From Bacteroides sp. OF04-15BH (GTDB lineage: Bacteria; Bacteroidota; Bacteroidia; Bacteroidales; Bacteroidaceae): a DNA stretch of 64,000 nucleotides. Shown one piece after another: positions 1 to 10,104 of the stretch; positions within the stretch are counted from its first letter, which is position 1, and each line of letters opens with the position of its first letter. Where the stretch lies: contig NZ_QUEM01000012.1 in assembly GCF_003477995.1 (NCBI RefSeq), positions 1-64,000 of the forward strand, written 5' to 3'. A model generated the notes under the pieces. That model did not search any database. It saw nothing but the letters and a program-made list of their open reading frames with translations, and was not told where the DNA came from. Both the position numbers and the translations under genes were made by a program.

Positions 1-86
1 CAGGGTTAAGTATGCGCTAAATTAATTCCGCCAACGGGTATAATCCCTAAAATAATAGGATAGTTTTCCATTTTAGACTTCGCATG

Positions 87-791
87 TCATTTCCCATCAG
101 AGTTTTTCTGCTCCACTACTGCCCGCAAGATTACCACATCCTCCAAAGGGCGGTCAGCAGAATCTGTCTTGCATTTTTGGATCTTTTTTACAACAGACAA
201 GCCGTCGATTACCTCTCCGAAGACCGTGAACTGACCGTCCAGATTCGGCGTGCCTCCATACTGTTCATATTTGGAGATGTGTTCGTAATTAAACTTTACA
301 ATTTCATTCGTCTGTTCCAAAACATAAGGCTGTATCTTTTGCAGCGCAGAAGGAGTATAGTATTCCCCCCAAACAATATAAAACTGTGAACCGTTGCTCC
401 GGCGTTCGGGGTTCACCTCATCCGGATCACGAGCCATAGCCAAAGCACCACGCAAATGATAAGAATAAGGCCAGTCGATTTCTGCCGGTAAGGTATATCC
501 CGGACCACCTTTTCCCAAAACCTTGCCTTTAGGTGCTCCTTTGGAATCCGGATCACCTCCCTGAATAATATAATCTTTGATCACTCTATGAAAAAGGGTG
601 CCGTCATAATATCCTTCAGAAACCAACTTCAGAAAATTATCCCGATGCAAAGGAGTATCATTGTATAAAGCCACACGTATCACCCCAAGAGAAGTTTCCA
701 AACGAATAATAGAACGTTTCTCCTTATCACCTGCAAAACATCCGGCAACAAAAAGACCCAAAAAGCAAAAAAAGACAATGATTTTTCTCAT
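87..791 (-). CDS. Cyclophilin-type peptidyl-prolyl isomerase, lipoprotein
   Basis: This 234-residue protein begins with a lipoprotein signal peptide whose lipobox VAGC puts the lipidated cysteine at residue 18. A single cyclophilin domain follows, from about residue 28 to 225, with the family signatures FHRVIKDYIIQGGD and NGSQFYIV. Cyclophilins catalyse cis-trans isomerisation of peptidyl-prolyl bonds; the lipobox implies a membrane-anchored role in folding exported proteins. The start is supported by a TATCTTTG promoter box on the minus strand at 822-829. It is transcribed away from the division cluster. The family call is firm; the natural clients cannot be told. Confidence 0.93.
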   Translation of the reverse strand: MRKIIVFFCFLGLFVAGCFAGDKEKRSIIRLETSLGVIRVALYNDTPLHRDNFLKLVSEGYYDGTLFHRVIKDYIIQGGDPDSKGAPKGKVLGKGGPGYTLPAEIDWPYSYHLRGALAMARDPDEVNPERRSNGSQFYIVWGEYYTPSALQKIQPYVLEQTNEIVKFNYEHISKYEQYGGTPNLDGQFTVFGEVIDGLSVVKKIQKCKTDSADRPLEDVVILRAVVEQKNSDGK

Positions 792-821
792 CAGAATTAA
801 AAAATATTAAACTAGACGCTG

Positions 822-829
822 CAAAGATA
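822..829 (-). promoter_or_regulatory. Promoter -7 box of the cyclophilin gene
   Basis: The minus strand reads TATCTTTG, a perfect match to the Bacteroidetes -7 consensus TAnnTTTG, about 30 bases before the start codon at 791. Confidence 0.7.
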
Positions 830-968
830 GTAAAACGAAAGATATACCCCTCTATATTATCGAAACATTTCAGTAAATATTATCGCAGGTAAAAAGCCTC
901 TCATAAAGTTATCAACAGCTGTTGAAAAAAAAATATTATAATAAGATGTGTAACTGTAGGGTTTTTTG

Positions 969-976
969 TAACTTTG
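969..976 (+). promoter_or_regulatory. Promoter -7 box of the division/cell-wall cluster
   Basis: TAACTTTG matches the Bacteroidetes -7 consensus. A TGTG at 947-950 lies at roughly -33 spacing. Transcription from here gives a leader of about 95 bases before rsmH. The leader contains a 12-base palindrome at 1053-1064 and a six-codon open frame. Confidence 0.65.
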
Positions 977-1052
977 AACGCAATTTGCAAAAGCTCCCGA
1001 AAAGATATAATTTTGCCAAGATTCATTTAAAAAATCAAGACTCCGGGAGAAT

Positions 1053-1064
1053 TTAACATGTTAA
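1053..1064. repeat. 12-base perfect palindrome in the rsmH leader
   Basis: TTAACATGTTAA is its own reverse complement. It lies 11 bases before the rsmH start and could be an operator. The ATG in its centre opens a six-codon frame (MLKNKK) whose TGA overlaps the rsmH ATG. Confidence 0.4.
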
Positions 1065-1074
1065 AAAACAAGAA

Positions 1075-1986
1075 ATGAATATGGAAAATGTTTATCATAT
1101 TCCTGTTTTGCTTCAGGAAACGGTAGACGGATTAAATATAAATCCTGACGGCATCTATGTTGATGTCACATTTGGAGGTGGAGGGCACAGCAGAGAAATT
1201 CTAAGCCGGCTCTCTCCCAAAGGACATTTATACAGCTTTGACCAGGATGAGGATGCGGAGCAGAACATCATTCAAGATAACCGCTTCACCTTCGTCAGAA
1301 GCAATTTTAGATACATCAAAAACTGGATGCGCTATTATGGCATAGAGCAAGTGGACGGTATTTTAGCTGATTTAGGAGTGTCAAGCCATCATTTCGATGC
1401 ACAGGAAAGAGGATTTTCCTTCCGTTTTGATGCTCCGCTGGACATGAGAATGAACCAGAAAGCACAGCGTACAGCTGCCGATATACTGAATGAATACTCC
1501 GAAGCTCAACTGGCAGACTTGTTCTATCTGTATGGAGAACTGAAAAATGCGCGTAAAATAGCGGCTGCAGTCGTTAAAAACAGAAATAACCAAAGGATAG
1601 AGACAACGGGAGACCTGATGAACATCATCAAGGTGTTCTTCGAAAGAGACCGCGAGAAGAAAGAGCTGGCAAAGGTTTTTCAAGCGCTCCGCATTGAAGT
1701 CAATCAGGAAATGCAGGCGCTCAAGGAAATGCTGACGGCCTCGGCCGTGCTTCTGAAAGCCGGAGGCAGACTATCTGTGCTGACTTATCACTCGTTGGAA
1801 GACCGCATGGTGAAAAACCTGATCAAGACAGGCAACGTAGAAGGGCATGTAGAAAAGGATTTCTTCGGAAACACGAATGCTCCCCTTAAGATGGTCAACA
1901 ACAAAGTGATCATTGCATCTGAAGAGGAACAGACAAGAAATCCAAGAAGCAGAAGTGCCAAACTGAGAATTGCAGAAAAGAAATAA
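1075..1986 (+). CDS. rsmH: 16S rRNA (cytosine-1402-N4)-methyltransferase RsmH
   Basis: RsmH (MraW) uses S-adenosylmethionine to methylate N4 of C1402 in 16S rRNA in the ribosomal P site. The 303-residue protein has the family length. It carries the SAM-binding loop FGGGGHS near residues 33-39, the LADLGVSSHHFD block near 97, and the C-terminal LTYHSLEDRMVK and NPRSRSAKLR motifs. It heads the cluster, the position it normally holds just after mraZ; mraZ is absent here. ATG 1075 overlaps the stop of a six-codon leader frame; ATG 1081 (MENVYHIP) is a possible alternative start. Confidence 0.97.
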   Translation: MNMENVYHIPVLLQETVDGLNINPDGIYVDVTFGGGGHSREILSRLSPKGHLYSFDQDEDAEQNIIQDNRFTFVRSNFRYIKNWMRYYGIEQVDGILADLGVSSHHFDAQERGFSFRFDAPLDMRMNQKAQRTAADILNEYSEAQLADLFYLYGELKNARKIAAAVVKNRNNQRIETTGDLMNIIKVFFERDREKKELAKVFQALRIEVNQEMQALKEMLTASAVLLKAGGRLSVLTYHSLEDRMVKNLIKTGNVEGHVEKDFFGNTNAPLKMVNNKVIIASEEEQTRNPRSRSAKLRIAEKK

Positions 1987-2000
1987 TCTATGAAGAAATC

Positions 2001-2528
2001 ATGAGAAAAAGAAAAAATACACCTGACGTAACGGAAGAACTCACGGAACTGGAGCAACCTGACAACGAGCAGGAATTGGCAGAGGAAGATTTCGAGAAGG
2101 ACGAAGAAAACGAAGTCGCTGAGCCTATCGTTATCAAGGATGATTCACTCCCAGCCAAGCTGGAACGCTTCACACAAAGAGAAGACCTTGGAAGCAAGAA
2201 GAAAATCAGCCTGAAAGATATTCTGGGAGGCGAGATACTCACTGGAAGCACATTCCGGAAACAGTTGGGACTGATCGCTATTTGCGTTTTCTATATCATT
2301 GTGTACATCACCAACAGATATCAGGCCCAGCAGGAACTTATCGAAATAGAAGAACTGAAAACTAAGTTACAAGAACAGAAATATTATTCTCTGACCCGTT
2401 CCGGGGAGTTTACCATCAAAAGCAGACAAAGTCAGGTTGAGAAAATGCTGAAACAAACTCCTGACAGCATGCTGGCCACTCCAAGCGAACCGCCATTCAT
2501 CATCAAAACAACTACAGAAGAAGAGTAA
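2001..2528 (+). CDS. ftsL: FtsL-like cell division protein
   Basis: This 175-residue protein has a charged, acidic cytoplasmic N-terminus of about 85 residues, one membrane segment near residues 90-106 (LGLIAICVFYIIVYI), and a short periplasmic part starting with a coiled-coil stretch (QAQQELIEIEELKTKLQEQK). That topology and the place between rsmH and ftsI fit the bitopic FtsL, which with FtsB and FtsQ activates FtsW-FtsI. Sequence conservation in this family is poor, so topology and context carry the call. The long acidic N-terminus is longer than in Proteobacteria. The stop is one base from the ftsI start region. Confidence 0.85.
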   Translation: MRKRKNTPDVTEELTELEQPDNEQELAEEDFEKDEENEVAEPIVIKDDSLPAKLERFTQREDLGSKKKISLKDILGGEILTGSTFRKQLGLIAICVFYIIVYITNRYQAQQELIEIEELKTKLQEQKYYSLTRSGEFTIKSRQSQVEKMLKQTPDSMLATPSEPPFIIKTTTEEE

Positions 2529-2529
2529 A

Positions 2530-4689
2530 ATGGACTTTGACAGTAAAAAGATAATCCCCAGATATAGCCTGATCTTTATCTTTATCGTAGCTTGGGGACT
2601 GTACATCCTGGGAAATGCCGCATACCTGATGTTCGTGGAAAAGGAATATTGGGAGGAGGTCAGCAAACAATTGGTTCAGGATGATGTACCGATTCCGGCA
2701 AACAGAGGTAATATTCTTTCTGCTGACGGACATATCATGGCTAGTTCCTTACCCGAATACAAAATATACATGGACTTTGTGGCTCGGGACAAGGATCCGA
2801 AAGTGCAGCAAAAACTGCAGGCATGGAGAGACTCTATGCTGACTACCAAAATGGATTCTATTTGTGACGGTCTGCATAAGATTTTCCCGGATAAGTCTGC
2901 AGCTGAATTCAAAGCAAGACTTAAAAAAGGACGTAAAAAGAAGAGCAGCTATTGGTTGCTCTATCCGAAACGTGTTTCTTACATTCAGTATAAAGAGTGT
3001 AAGAAACTGCCTCTTTTCCGGGAAACTCCGGGTAAAGGCGGTTTTTACACGGAAACATTCAACCAAAGAAAGAAGCCTTACGGTTCACTGGCTACCAGAA
3101 CTTTGGGTAATCTGTATGCCAGCAAGGACTCAGCGATCTATGGTCTGGAGTTGTCTTACGACTCTATCCTTAGAGGAAAAAGTGGTGTGTCTCACCGCGC
3201 AAAAGTCAGAAACAAATGGCTCAGCCTGGTAGATGAACCGCCCGTTGATGGTAACGATATCATGACAACCATTGATGTGAGCATGCAAGACGCTGCAGAA
3301 AAAGCCATTCTGAAGAAATTAAAGGAAATCAATGGCGATGTAGGTGTCGTGGTACTTATGGAAGTGGCAACCGGTGATGTGAAAGCCATCGTTAATATGA
3401 CCAAACTGGACGACGGCTCTTATTATGAAATCAAGAACAATGCCGTTGCCGATATGATGGAACCGGGCTCTACATTCAAAACCGCATCCATTATGGTTGC
3501 CCTGGAAGACAAGAAAATTACAAAGGATGACTTTGTAGAAACCGGAAACGGACAGTGGGAGATGTATGGCCAAAACATGAAAGACCATAACTGGCGTAGA
3601 GGAGGATATGGGCGTATCAGCGTGCCGGAAGTGTTGATGTACTCTTCGAATATCGGTGTGAGCCGAATCATCGACGAGCACTATAAAGATAACCCGCAAG
3701 CGTTCGTAAAAGGACTGTATCGCGAGGGAGTAGGAATTCCTATTGATATCCCTCTTGTCGGAGCAGGAAAACCGAACGTAAGAATGCCGAACAAGGACAA
3801 CTGGTCTAAAACAGCATTGCCTTGGATGAGTATCGGATATGAGACACAGATTCCACCAATCTACACACTGACATTCTACAATGCCATTGCAAATGGCGGT
3901 AAAATGGTCAAACCGAGATTTGTCAAGGCTGAGTTGAAAGACGGAGTCGTGGTGAGAGAATTCCCGGTTGAAGTTGTCAAAGAGCAGATTTGCTCCAAGA
4001 GTACGCTTCAGGACATCCAGGATATTCTGGAAATGGTTGTCAGCAAGGGACTCGGCAAACAGGCCGGATGCCCGCAGTTCAAGGTTTCCGGAAAAACAGG
4101 AACAGCACAGATTTCAAAAGGCAAAGGCGGATATAAATCCGGAGGTATGCACTATCTGGTCAGCTTCTGCGGATACTTCCCTTCTGAAGCTCCAAAATAC
4201 AGTTGCATCGTTGCCATCCAGAAATCGGGACTTCCGGCCTCCGGTGGCGGACAATGCGGTCCTGTATTCCGGGAGATTGCCCAGTCAGTAATGGCCAAAG
4301 GTGTATTCCGGGAACCAAGAGAAGGAGCTGATTCAACCTCTATATTCATTCCGGATGTATCCAACGGTAATATGCAGGCTGCGGCTCAAGTTTTGGAATC
4401 CTTAAATGTTCCGTTCCACACGGACTTCAATACGGATGACAAGAAACAGTTTGTTTGGGGTACTTCACAAAACAATGGAAACAATGTGATGCTGTCTTCA
4501 AACAAGTCACCCAACAATCTGGTACCGGATGTAAGCGGTATGGGAGCCCGTGATGCCGTATATCTTCTGGAAAGCAGAGGTCTTAAAGTACGAATCAATG
4601 GAGTGGGACTTGTTAAGAAACAAAGTATAGCACCTAACACACAAATAAAGAAAGGACAAACAATTATTATTGAACTCAGAAAATCATAA
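2530..4689 (+). CDS. ftsI: Division transpeptidase FtsI (PBP3-type) with PASTA domain
   Basis: FtsI cross-links septal peptidoglycan as partner of the glycan polymerase FtsW. The 719-residue protein has one N-terminal membrane segment (about residues 13-33), a PBP dimerisation domain beginning at [13 protein letters not shown], and a transpeptidase domain with all three motifs: SxxK as STFK near 314-317, SxN as SSN near 373-375, and KTGT near 523-526. A PASTA domain ([18 protein letters not shown]) occupies the last 70 or so residues, so the protein resembles SpoVD and PBP2X more than E. coli FtsI. It starts one base after the ftsL stop. Confidence 0.97.
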   Translation: MDFDSKKIIPRYSLIFIFIVAWGLYILGNAAYLMFVEKEYWEEVSKQLVQDDVPIPANRGNILSADGHIMASSLPEYKIYMDFVARDKDPKVQQKLQAWRDSMLTTKMDSICDGLHKIFPDKSAAEFKARLKKGRKKKSSYWLLYPKRVSYIQYKECKKLPLFRETPGKGGFYTETFNQRKKPYGSLATRTLGNLYASKDSAIYGLELSYDSILRGKSGVSHRAKVRNKWLSLVDEPPVDGNDIMTTIDVSMQDAAEKAILKKLKEINGDVGVVVLMEVATGDVKAIVNMTKLDDGSYYEIKNNAVADMMEPGSTFKTASIMVALEDKKITKDDFVETGNGQWEMYGQNMKDHNWRRGGYGRISVPEVLMYSSNIGVSRIIDEHYKDNPQAFVKGLYREGVGIPIDIPLVGAGKPNVRMPNKDNWSKTALPWMSIGYETQIPPIYTLTFYNAIANGGKMVKPRFVKAELKDGVVVREFPVEVVKEQICSKSTLQDIQDILEMVVSKGLGKQAGCPQFKVSGKTGTAQISKGKGGYKSGGMHYLVSFCGYFPSEAPKYSCIVAIQKSGLPASGGGQCGPVFREIAQSVMAKGVFREPREGADSTSIFIPDVSNGNMQAAAQVLESLNVPFHTDFNTDDKKQFVWGTSQNNGNNVMLSSNKSPNNLVPDVSGMGARDAVYLLESRGLKVRINGVGLVKKQSIAPNTQIKKGQTIIIELRKS

Positions 4690-4694
4690 AAGGT

Positions 4695-6149
4695 ATGAAA
4701 CTCGAAGAACTATTGTCTTGCATCAAGACAAACAAATATATCGGCAACAAGGATCTGGAGATCCAAGGTCTGGATATTGATTCAAGAAAAATCAAACCGG
4801 GTTATCTGTTTATCGCAATCAAGGGAACAGCAACCGACGGACACAGCTTCATCAACAAAGCCATTGAATATGGAGCCAGCGCCGTTCTGTGTATGGACTT
4901 ACCGGAAGAAATCAATCCGGAAGTTACTTACATTCAGGTAGCAGATACAGAAGATGTCGTAGGACAGGTAGCAACCAAGTTCTATGGTGATCCGACCTCA
5001 AAGATGAAACTCATCGGTGTTACCGGAACCAACGGAAAGACAACGATTGCCACCCTTCTGTTCAACATGTTCAAGAAAATGGGTTATAAGTGCGGTCTGT
5101 GTTCCACTGTCTGCAACTATATACAGGATGAAGCCATCCCAACCAGCCACACGACTCCCGACCCGATTACACTGAATCAGTTGTTGGGACGAATGGCCGA
5201 CGAAGGATGTGCTTATGCCTTTATGGAAGTCAGCTCGCATGCTGTAGCCCAGAAGCGAATTGGAGGCTTGAAGTTTGCTGGAGGTATCTTTACCAACCTG
5301 ACACGCGACCATCTGGACTATCACAAGACATTTGAGAACTACCGTGATGCCAAGAAAGCATTCTTCGACGCTCTGCCTAAAGATGCTTTTGCCATCACCA
5401 ACGCTGATGACAAAAACGGCATGATCATGGTACAGAACACCGCTGCCACCGTAAAGACCTACTCCATGATGCGCATGGCCGATTTCAACGGCAAGATTCT
5501 GGAAGAGTCTTTTGACGGCATGTATCTCAGCATCAATGATCAGGAAGTAAGTGTTCCGTTCATCGGACGTTTCAACGTTTATAATCTGCTGGCCGTTTAT
5601 GCGGCTACCATCATGCTGGGTAAGGATCCTTTGAATACACTGGTTACTCTCAGCACCATGACTCCGGTAAACGGACGTTTTGAAACCATACGTTCCAAGA
5701 ATGGAGTAACGGCCATTGTTGACTACGCTCACACACCGGATGCTCTGGTCAACGTGCTGAACACCATCAATGATATTGTAAAAGGTAAGAGCAGCGTCAT
5801 CACCGTATGTGGTGCCGGAGGTAATCGTGACAAAGGAAAGCGTCCGATTATGGCTCGCGAAGCTGCCGACCACAGCGACCGCGTAATCATCACCAGCGAT
5901 AATCCCCGCTTTGAAAAGCCGGAAGACATTATCAAAGACATGACCGACGGATTAAGTCCGGAACAGGCTCAGAAGGTAATTACCATCACCAACCGTAAAG
6001 AAGCCATCAAGGCAGCCTGCTTAATGGCACAGCCAAACGATGTGATTCTTGTTGCGGGAAAAGGACATGAGAATTATCAGGAAATAGAAGGAGTGAAACA
6101 TCACTTCGACGACCACGAGGTTATTAAAGAATGTTTCGGAATTAATTAA
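4695..6149 (+). CDS. murE: UDP-MurNAc-L-Ala-D-Glu:meso-diaminopimelate ligase MurE
   Basis: MurE adds the third residue to the peptidoglycan stem peptide using ATP in the cytoplasm. The 484-residue protein has the ATP-binding loop [10 protein letters not shown] near residues 109-118, the family block [13 protein letters not shown], and DNPR near 402-405. DNPR marks ligases specific for meso-diaminopimelate as opposed to lysine, so this organism should have A1-gamma type peptidoglycan. It begins five bases after ftsI and ends eight bases before mraY. Confidence 0.97.
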   Translation: MKLEELLSCIKTNKYIGNKDLEIQGLDIDSRKIKPGYLFIAIKGTATDGHSFINKAIEYGASAVLCMDLPEEINPEVTYIQVADTEDVVGQVATKFYGDPTSKMKLIGVTGTNGKTTIATLLFNMFKKMGYKCGLCSTVCNYIQDEAIPTSHTTPDPITLNQLLGRMADEGCAYAFMEVSSHAVAQKRIGGLKFAGGIFTNLTRDHLDYHKTFENYRDAKKAFFDALPKDAFAITNADDKNGMIMVQNTAATVKTYSMMRMADFNGKILEESFDGMYLSINDQEVSVPFIGRFNVYNLLAVYAATIMLGKDPLNTLVTLSTMTPVNGRFETIRSKNGVTAIVDYAHTPDALVNVLNTINDIVKGKSSVITVCGAGGNRDKGKRPIMAREAADHSDRVIITSDNPRFEKPEDIIKDMTDGLSPEQAQKVITITNRKEAIKAACLMAQPNDVILVAGKGHENYQEIEGVKHHFDDHEVIKECFGIN

Positions 6150-6157
6150 TCTTAGTC

Positions 6158-7423
6158 ATGCTGTACTATTTATTCAGATATCTGGAGGAGTTCGGAATAC
6201 CGGGCTCACACATGTGGACCTACATTTCTTTCCGTTCTCTGCTCACTCTGATTCTATCGCTGATTATCTCAGCCTGGTTCGGAGAATATTTCATCAAATG
6301 GATGAAACGTCATAACGTAAGCGAAGCGCAACGCGACAAGAGTATCGATCCCTATGGAGTAGAAAAGAAGGGAGTCCCCACCATGGGAGGCATCATCATT
6401 CTGGTCTCCATCATCGTCCCTTGTCTGCTGTTCGGACGACTGCGTAATATCTATATGATCCTGATGCTGGTCACCACAATCTGGCTCGGCGCACTGGGCT
6501 TTGCCGATGATTACATCAAGATGAAAATCACGAAAGACGGATTAAAGCCGGCCTACAAACTCATCGGACAGACTTTATTGGGACTGTTTGTGGGCTTGAC
6601 GCTGTGGCTCAGCCCCGATGCCGTCATCCGGGAGAACGTAACCATGCAACGGTCCGGAAATCAGGAAATAGTGGTGCATAAAAGTGAAAAGGTAAAATCA
6701 ACTAGTACCACCATTCCGTTTGTGAAGAACAACAACCTGAACTACACGGAAATCATGAGTTTCTGCGGTAAGTACAAGACTGCAGCCGGATGGTTTCTGT
6801 TTGTTGTCATGACCACAATCGTAGTCGTGGCCGTATCCAACGGTTCCAATCTGAACGATGGTATGGACGGAATGACGGCCGGAAACTCGGCCATTATCGG
6901 AGTGGCACTCGGAATATTTGCCTATGTGTCCAGCCACATTGAATTTGCCAGCTACCTCAACATCATGTATATACCGGAATCGCAGGAGCTGGTTATCTTC
7001 ATTTGCGCCTTTGTGGGTGCTTTGGTCGGTTTCCTTTGGTACAATGCCTATCCGGCCCAGATTTTCATGGGCGACACAGGCAGTCTGGCCATCGGAGGTA
7101 TTATTGCCGTGACCGCCATTATCATTCACAAAGAGCTACTCATTCCGATTCTGTGCTTCATTTTCCTGATGGAAAGTCTGAGTGTCATCCTGCAGGTAAA
7201 TGTAGCCAAGTGGGGAAACAAGCGGGGCAAGAAACTGAGAATGTTCAAGCGCGCCCCTATTCACGATGCATTCCGCGTGAAACCCGGACAGCTGCCAGCC
7301 GATATGAAAATATTCCTGAACTGGCCGAAGGGCTGCTGGCTGGAGTCTAAGATTACGGTACGTTTTTGGATCATCACCATCATCATGGCTGCATTGTCCA
7401 TCATCACATTAAAAATAAGATAA
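6158..7423 (+). CDS. mraY: Phospho-MurNAc-pentapeptide translocase MraY
   Basis: MraY transfers phospho-MurNAc-pentapeptide to undecaprenyl phosphate, making lipid I at the inner face of the membrane. The 421-residue protein is about 60 residues longer than E. coli MraY. The excess is a hydrophilic insertion around residues 155-190 after the fifth membrane segment, as known in Bacteroidetes. Catalytic signatures are present: FADDYIKM near 114, NLNDGMDGM near 231, and the histidine-bearing APIHDAFR in the last third. About ten membrane segments can be counted. Confidence 0.97.
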   Translation: MLYYLFRYLEEFGIPGSHMWTYISFRSLLTLILSLIISAWFGEYFIKWMKRHNVSEAQRDKSIDPYGVEKKGVPTMGGIIILVSIIVPCLLFGRLRNIYMILMLVTTIWLGALGFADDYIKMKITKDGLKPAYKLIGQTLLGLFVGLTLWLSPDAVIRENVTMQRSGNQEIVVHKSEKVKSTSTTIPFVKNNNLNYTEIMSFCGKYKTAAGWFLFVVMTTIVVVAVSNGSNLNDGMDGMTAGNSAIIGVALGIFAYVSSHIEFASYLNIMYIPESQELVIFICAFVGALVGFLWYNAYPAQIFMGDTGSLAIGGIIAVTAIIIHKELLIPILCFIFLMESLSVILQVNVAKWGNKRGKKLRMFKRAPIHDAFRVKPGQLPADMKIFLNWPKGCWLESKITVRFWIITIIMAALSIITLKIR

Positions 7424-7445
7424 GAAGAAAGGAAACAGATAAATC

Positions 7446-8780
7446 ATGAAAAAAAGAATTGTAATATTAGGAGCTGCCGAAAGTGGAGTCGGTGCAGCAG
7501 TACTGGCACAAAAGAAAGGATTTGATGTCTTTGTCTCAGACATGGGCACCATCAAGGAGCGCTACAAGAACATGCTCGACAGCTACGGTATTATCTGGGA
7601 GGAAAAACAACATACTGAGGAGCTGATCCTCAATGCAGACGAAGTGATCAAGAGCCCGGGCATTCCCGAGAACGCCCCAATGATTCTGAAAATAAAGGAA
7701 AAGAACATTCCTATTATTTCTGAAATTGAGTTTGCCGGAAGATATACCCGCGCCAAAATGATCTGCATCACAGGCAGCAACGGTAAAACCACGACTACAT
7801 CGCTGATTTATCATATCTTCAAGAACGCAGGCTATAATGTAGGTCTGGCCGGCAATATCGGACAAAGTCTGGCTCTGCAGGTGGCAGAAAAGGACTATGA
7901 ATACTATGTCATCGAGCTGAGCAGTTTCCAGTTGGACAACATGTATCAGTTCCGTGCCAACATTGCCGTATTGCTGAACATCACTCCCGACCATCTGGAC
8001 CGCTACGACAACTGCATGCAGAACTACGTAGATGCCAAGATGCGCATCCTGCAAAACCAAACCGAGGAGGATGCCTTTGTCTACTGGGCAGACGATCCGA
8101 TCATCAAGAAAGAACTGCAAAAATACGGAATCAAGGCGCAGACCTGTCCTTTCTCCATCATCCGCAAAGAGGGAATGATCGGTTACATCGAGGACGGACA
8201 GTACAAAATAGAGACTCCTACTCCATTCAATATGGAACTGGAGGAACTGTCGCTCACCGGCAAGCACAACCTGTATAACTCACTGGCTGCAGGTATCTCG
8301 GCCAAGATTGCCAACGTCAAGAACGAGGTGCTGCGCGAGAGTCTGGGTAACTTTGAGGGAGTAGAACACCGTCTGGAAAAGGTGACCCGCGTACGTGGTG
8401 TAGAATATATCAACGACTCTAAGGCAACCAACGTAGACGCCTGCTGGTATGCTCTGGAAAGCATGACCACGCCTACCATCCTGATTCTGGGAGGAAAAGA
8501 CAAGGGCAACGATTACCATGCCATCGAGGAACTCGTACGCAAGAAATGTGTCGGCCTGGTATTTCTGGGAGCCGACAACACCAAACTGCACCAGTTCTTC
8601 GACGGATTTGGTATTCCAATTGCAGACACCCACAGCATGAAAGACTGTGTGGAAGCCTGTTACAAAATGGCCAAACCGGGCGACACCGTATTGTTGAGCC
8701 CATGTTGTGCCAGCTTTGACTTATTCAAGAATATGGAAGACCGGGGTGAACAGTTCAAGACTCTGGTACGTTCCTTATAA
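7446..8780 (+). CDS. murD: UDP-MurNAc-L-alanine:D-glutamate ligase MurD
   Basis: MurD adds D-glutamate to UDP-MurNAc-L-alanine. The 444-residue sequence has the Mur ligase three-domain plan: an N-terminal Rossmann-type domain (IVILGAAESGVGAA), the ATP loop TGSNGKTTT near 109-117, the NITPDHLDRY block, and the C-terminal domain with NDSKATN and LLSPCCASFDLF. The length is typical. The gene follows mraY after 22 bases. Confidence 0.97.
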   Translation: MKKRIVILGAAESGVGAAVLAQKKGFDVFVSDMGTIKERYKNMLDSYGIIWEEKQHTEELILNADEVIKSPGIPENAPMILKIKEKNIPIISEIEFAGRYTRAKMICITGSNGKTTTTSLIYHIFKNAGYNVGLAGNIGQSLALQVAEKDYEYYVIELSSFQLDNMYQFRANIAVLLNITPDHLDRYDNCMQNYVDAKMRILQNQTEEDAFVYWADDPIIKKELQKYGIKAQTCPFSIIRKEGMIGYIEDGQYKIETPTPFNMELEELSLTGKHNLYNSLAAGISAKIANVKNEVLRESLGNFEGVEHRLEKVTRVRGVEYINDSKATNVDACWYALESMTTPTILILGGKDKGNDYHAIEELVRKKCVGLVFLGADNTKLHQFFDGFGIPIADTHSMKDCVEACYKMAKPGDTVLLSPCCASFDLFKNMEDRGEQFKTLVRSL

Positions 8781-8800
8781 TATTATTACATTAAAGGATT

Positions 8801-10009
8801 ATGAAACTTCCGGCTGCATTTTTTAAAGGAAAATCCATCCTGCAGGGCGACCTGGGTATCTGGACGGTATTTTTCCTGCTTTGCACAATATCTATTATTG
8901 AAGTTTACAGTGCTTCCAGTAATATGAGTTACCAGTCAGGCGCCTTTTGGCGACCTGTACTGGAGCATAGCGGCTTTTTCTTCGCAGGCTTCTTGGCTAT
9001 TCTGGTCATACACAAGATTCCATGCCGCTACTTTAAAGTGATTCCATTGTTTATGATTCCTATTTCCGTGGGAGTATTGTTCGCGACCCTGTTTACGGAA
9101 AAGGTAAACAATGCGTCACGCTGGTATGAAATCGGTGGTTTTTCATTCCAGCCATCCGAAGTGGCCAAATGGACACTCGTGGTTTATATTGCCCTGATTC
9201 TGTCGAACATGCAGACAGAAAAGGGAGCCAACAAGCAGGCATTCAAATTTATCTTTTGGCCGGCTGCGGTTTTCTGTGCCCTGATTCTCCCGGAGAATTT
9301 CTCTACTGCCGCCATGACCTTCCTGATTACCATCATCATGATGTTCATCGGACGCGTGCCCTGGGGACAGTTGGGCAAACTTCTGGGAATTCTGGCATTA
9401 ATCGGAGGAACCGCTTTCAGTGTTCTGAAATACACTCCGAACGAAAAGATTGAAGCCTGGAGCCAGTTGCCCGGTCTGCACCGTCTGGAAACCTGGTCCA
9501 ACCGTTTAAAGAACCACTCAGAGGAAACGGTCGATGCCAAATCCTACAACATCCGGGAGAATACCCAGGTGGCACATGCCCGCATCGCCATCGCCTCATC
9601 CAATATTTGGGGAAAAGGCCCGGGAAACTCCGTGGAGCGTGACTTCCTGCCCCAACCGTTTTCCGACTTCATCTATGCGATCATCCTTGAAGAAACCGGA
9701 CTGCTGGGAGGAGCGGCAGTTATGTTCCTCTACTTTATCCTGCTGTTCCGGACCTCATTGATTGCTTCCAGATGCGAACGGTCCTTCCCCGCCTTTCTGA
9801 TTATGGGACTGGCCATTATGATGGTGATACAGGCCATGATCAACATGGCGGTAGCCGTAGGCGTATTTCCGGTCACCGGTCAGCCATTGCCGCTGATGAG
9901 CAAGGGAGGTACGGCCACCATCATGAACTGCATTTACATAGGTATGATCCTCAGTGTTAGCAGATCATCAAAGAAAAAGCCTAATTATGCGATCAGCGAG
10001 GTATCGTAG
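8801..10009 (+). CDS. ftsW: SEDS glycan polymerase FtsW
   Basis: FtsW polymerises lipid II into septal glycan together with FtsI. The 402-residue protein is almost entirely membrane-embedded, with about ten hydrophobic segments. It ends in the conserved SEDS block VFPVTGQPLPLMSKGGTA. The FQPSEVAKW segment and a large extracytoplasmic loop (about residues 210-285) are also typical. FtsW is chosen over RodA because of its place between murD and murG. Confidence 0.96.
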   Translation: MKLPAAFFKGKSILQGDLGIWTVFFLLCTISIIEVYSASSNMSYQSGAFWRPVLEHSGFFFAGFLAILVIHKIPCRYFKVIPLFMIPISVGVLFATLFTEKVNNASRWYEIGGFSFQPSEVAKWTLVVYIALILSNMQTEKGANKQAFKFIFWPAAVFCALILPENFSTAAMTFLITIIMMFIGRVPWGQLGKLLGILALIGGTAFSVLKYTPNEKIEAWSQLPGLHRLETWSNRLKNHSEETVDAKSYNIRENTQVAHARIAIASSNIWGKGPGNSVERDFLPQPFSDFIYAIILEETGLLGGAAVMFLYFILLFRTSLIASRCERSFPAFLIMGLAIMMVIQAMINMAVAVGVFPVTGQPLPLMSKGGTATIMNCIYIGMILSVSRSSKKKPNYAISEVS

Positions 10010-10075
10010 ATGCCGCCAGACTCTCTTACTTAAAAAATTATAAGAGTTCATTGTCTTTTATAGAATATTTATTGC

Positions 10076-10083
10076 TATTTTTG
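10076..10083 (+). promoter_or_regulatory. Possible internal promoter before murG
   Basis: TATTTTTG matches TAnnTTTG. It sits in the 95-base ftsW-murG gap, the widest gap in the cluster, and would give a leader of under 20 bases. Confidence 0.4.
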
Positions 10084-10104
10084 CTGTCATTAATATTATA
10101 AGGT

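Noticed and set aside
6..71. 21-codon minus-strand frame after the cyclophilin gene
   Set aside because: Too short, no start signal, and no context to support it.
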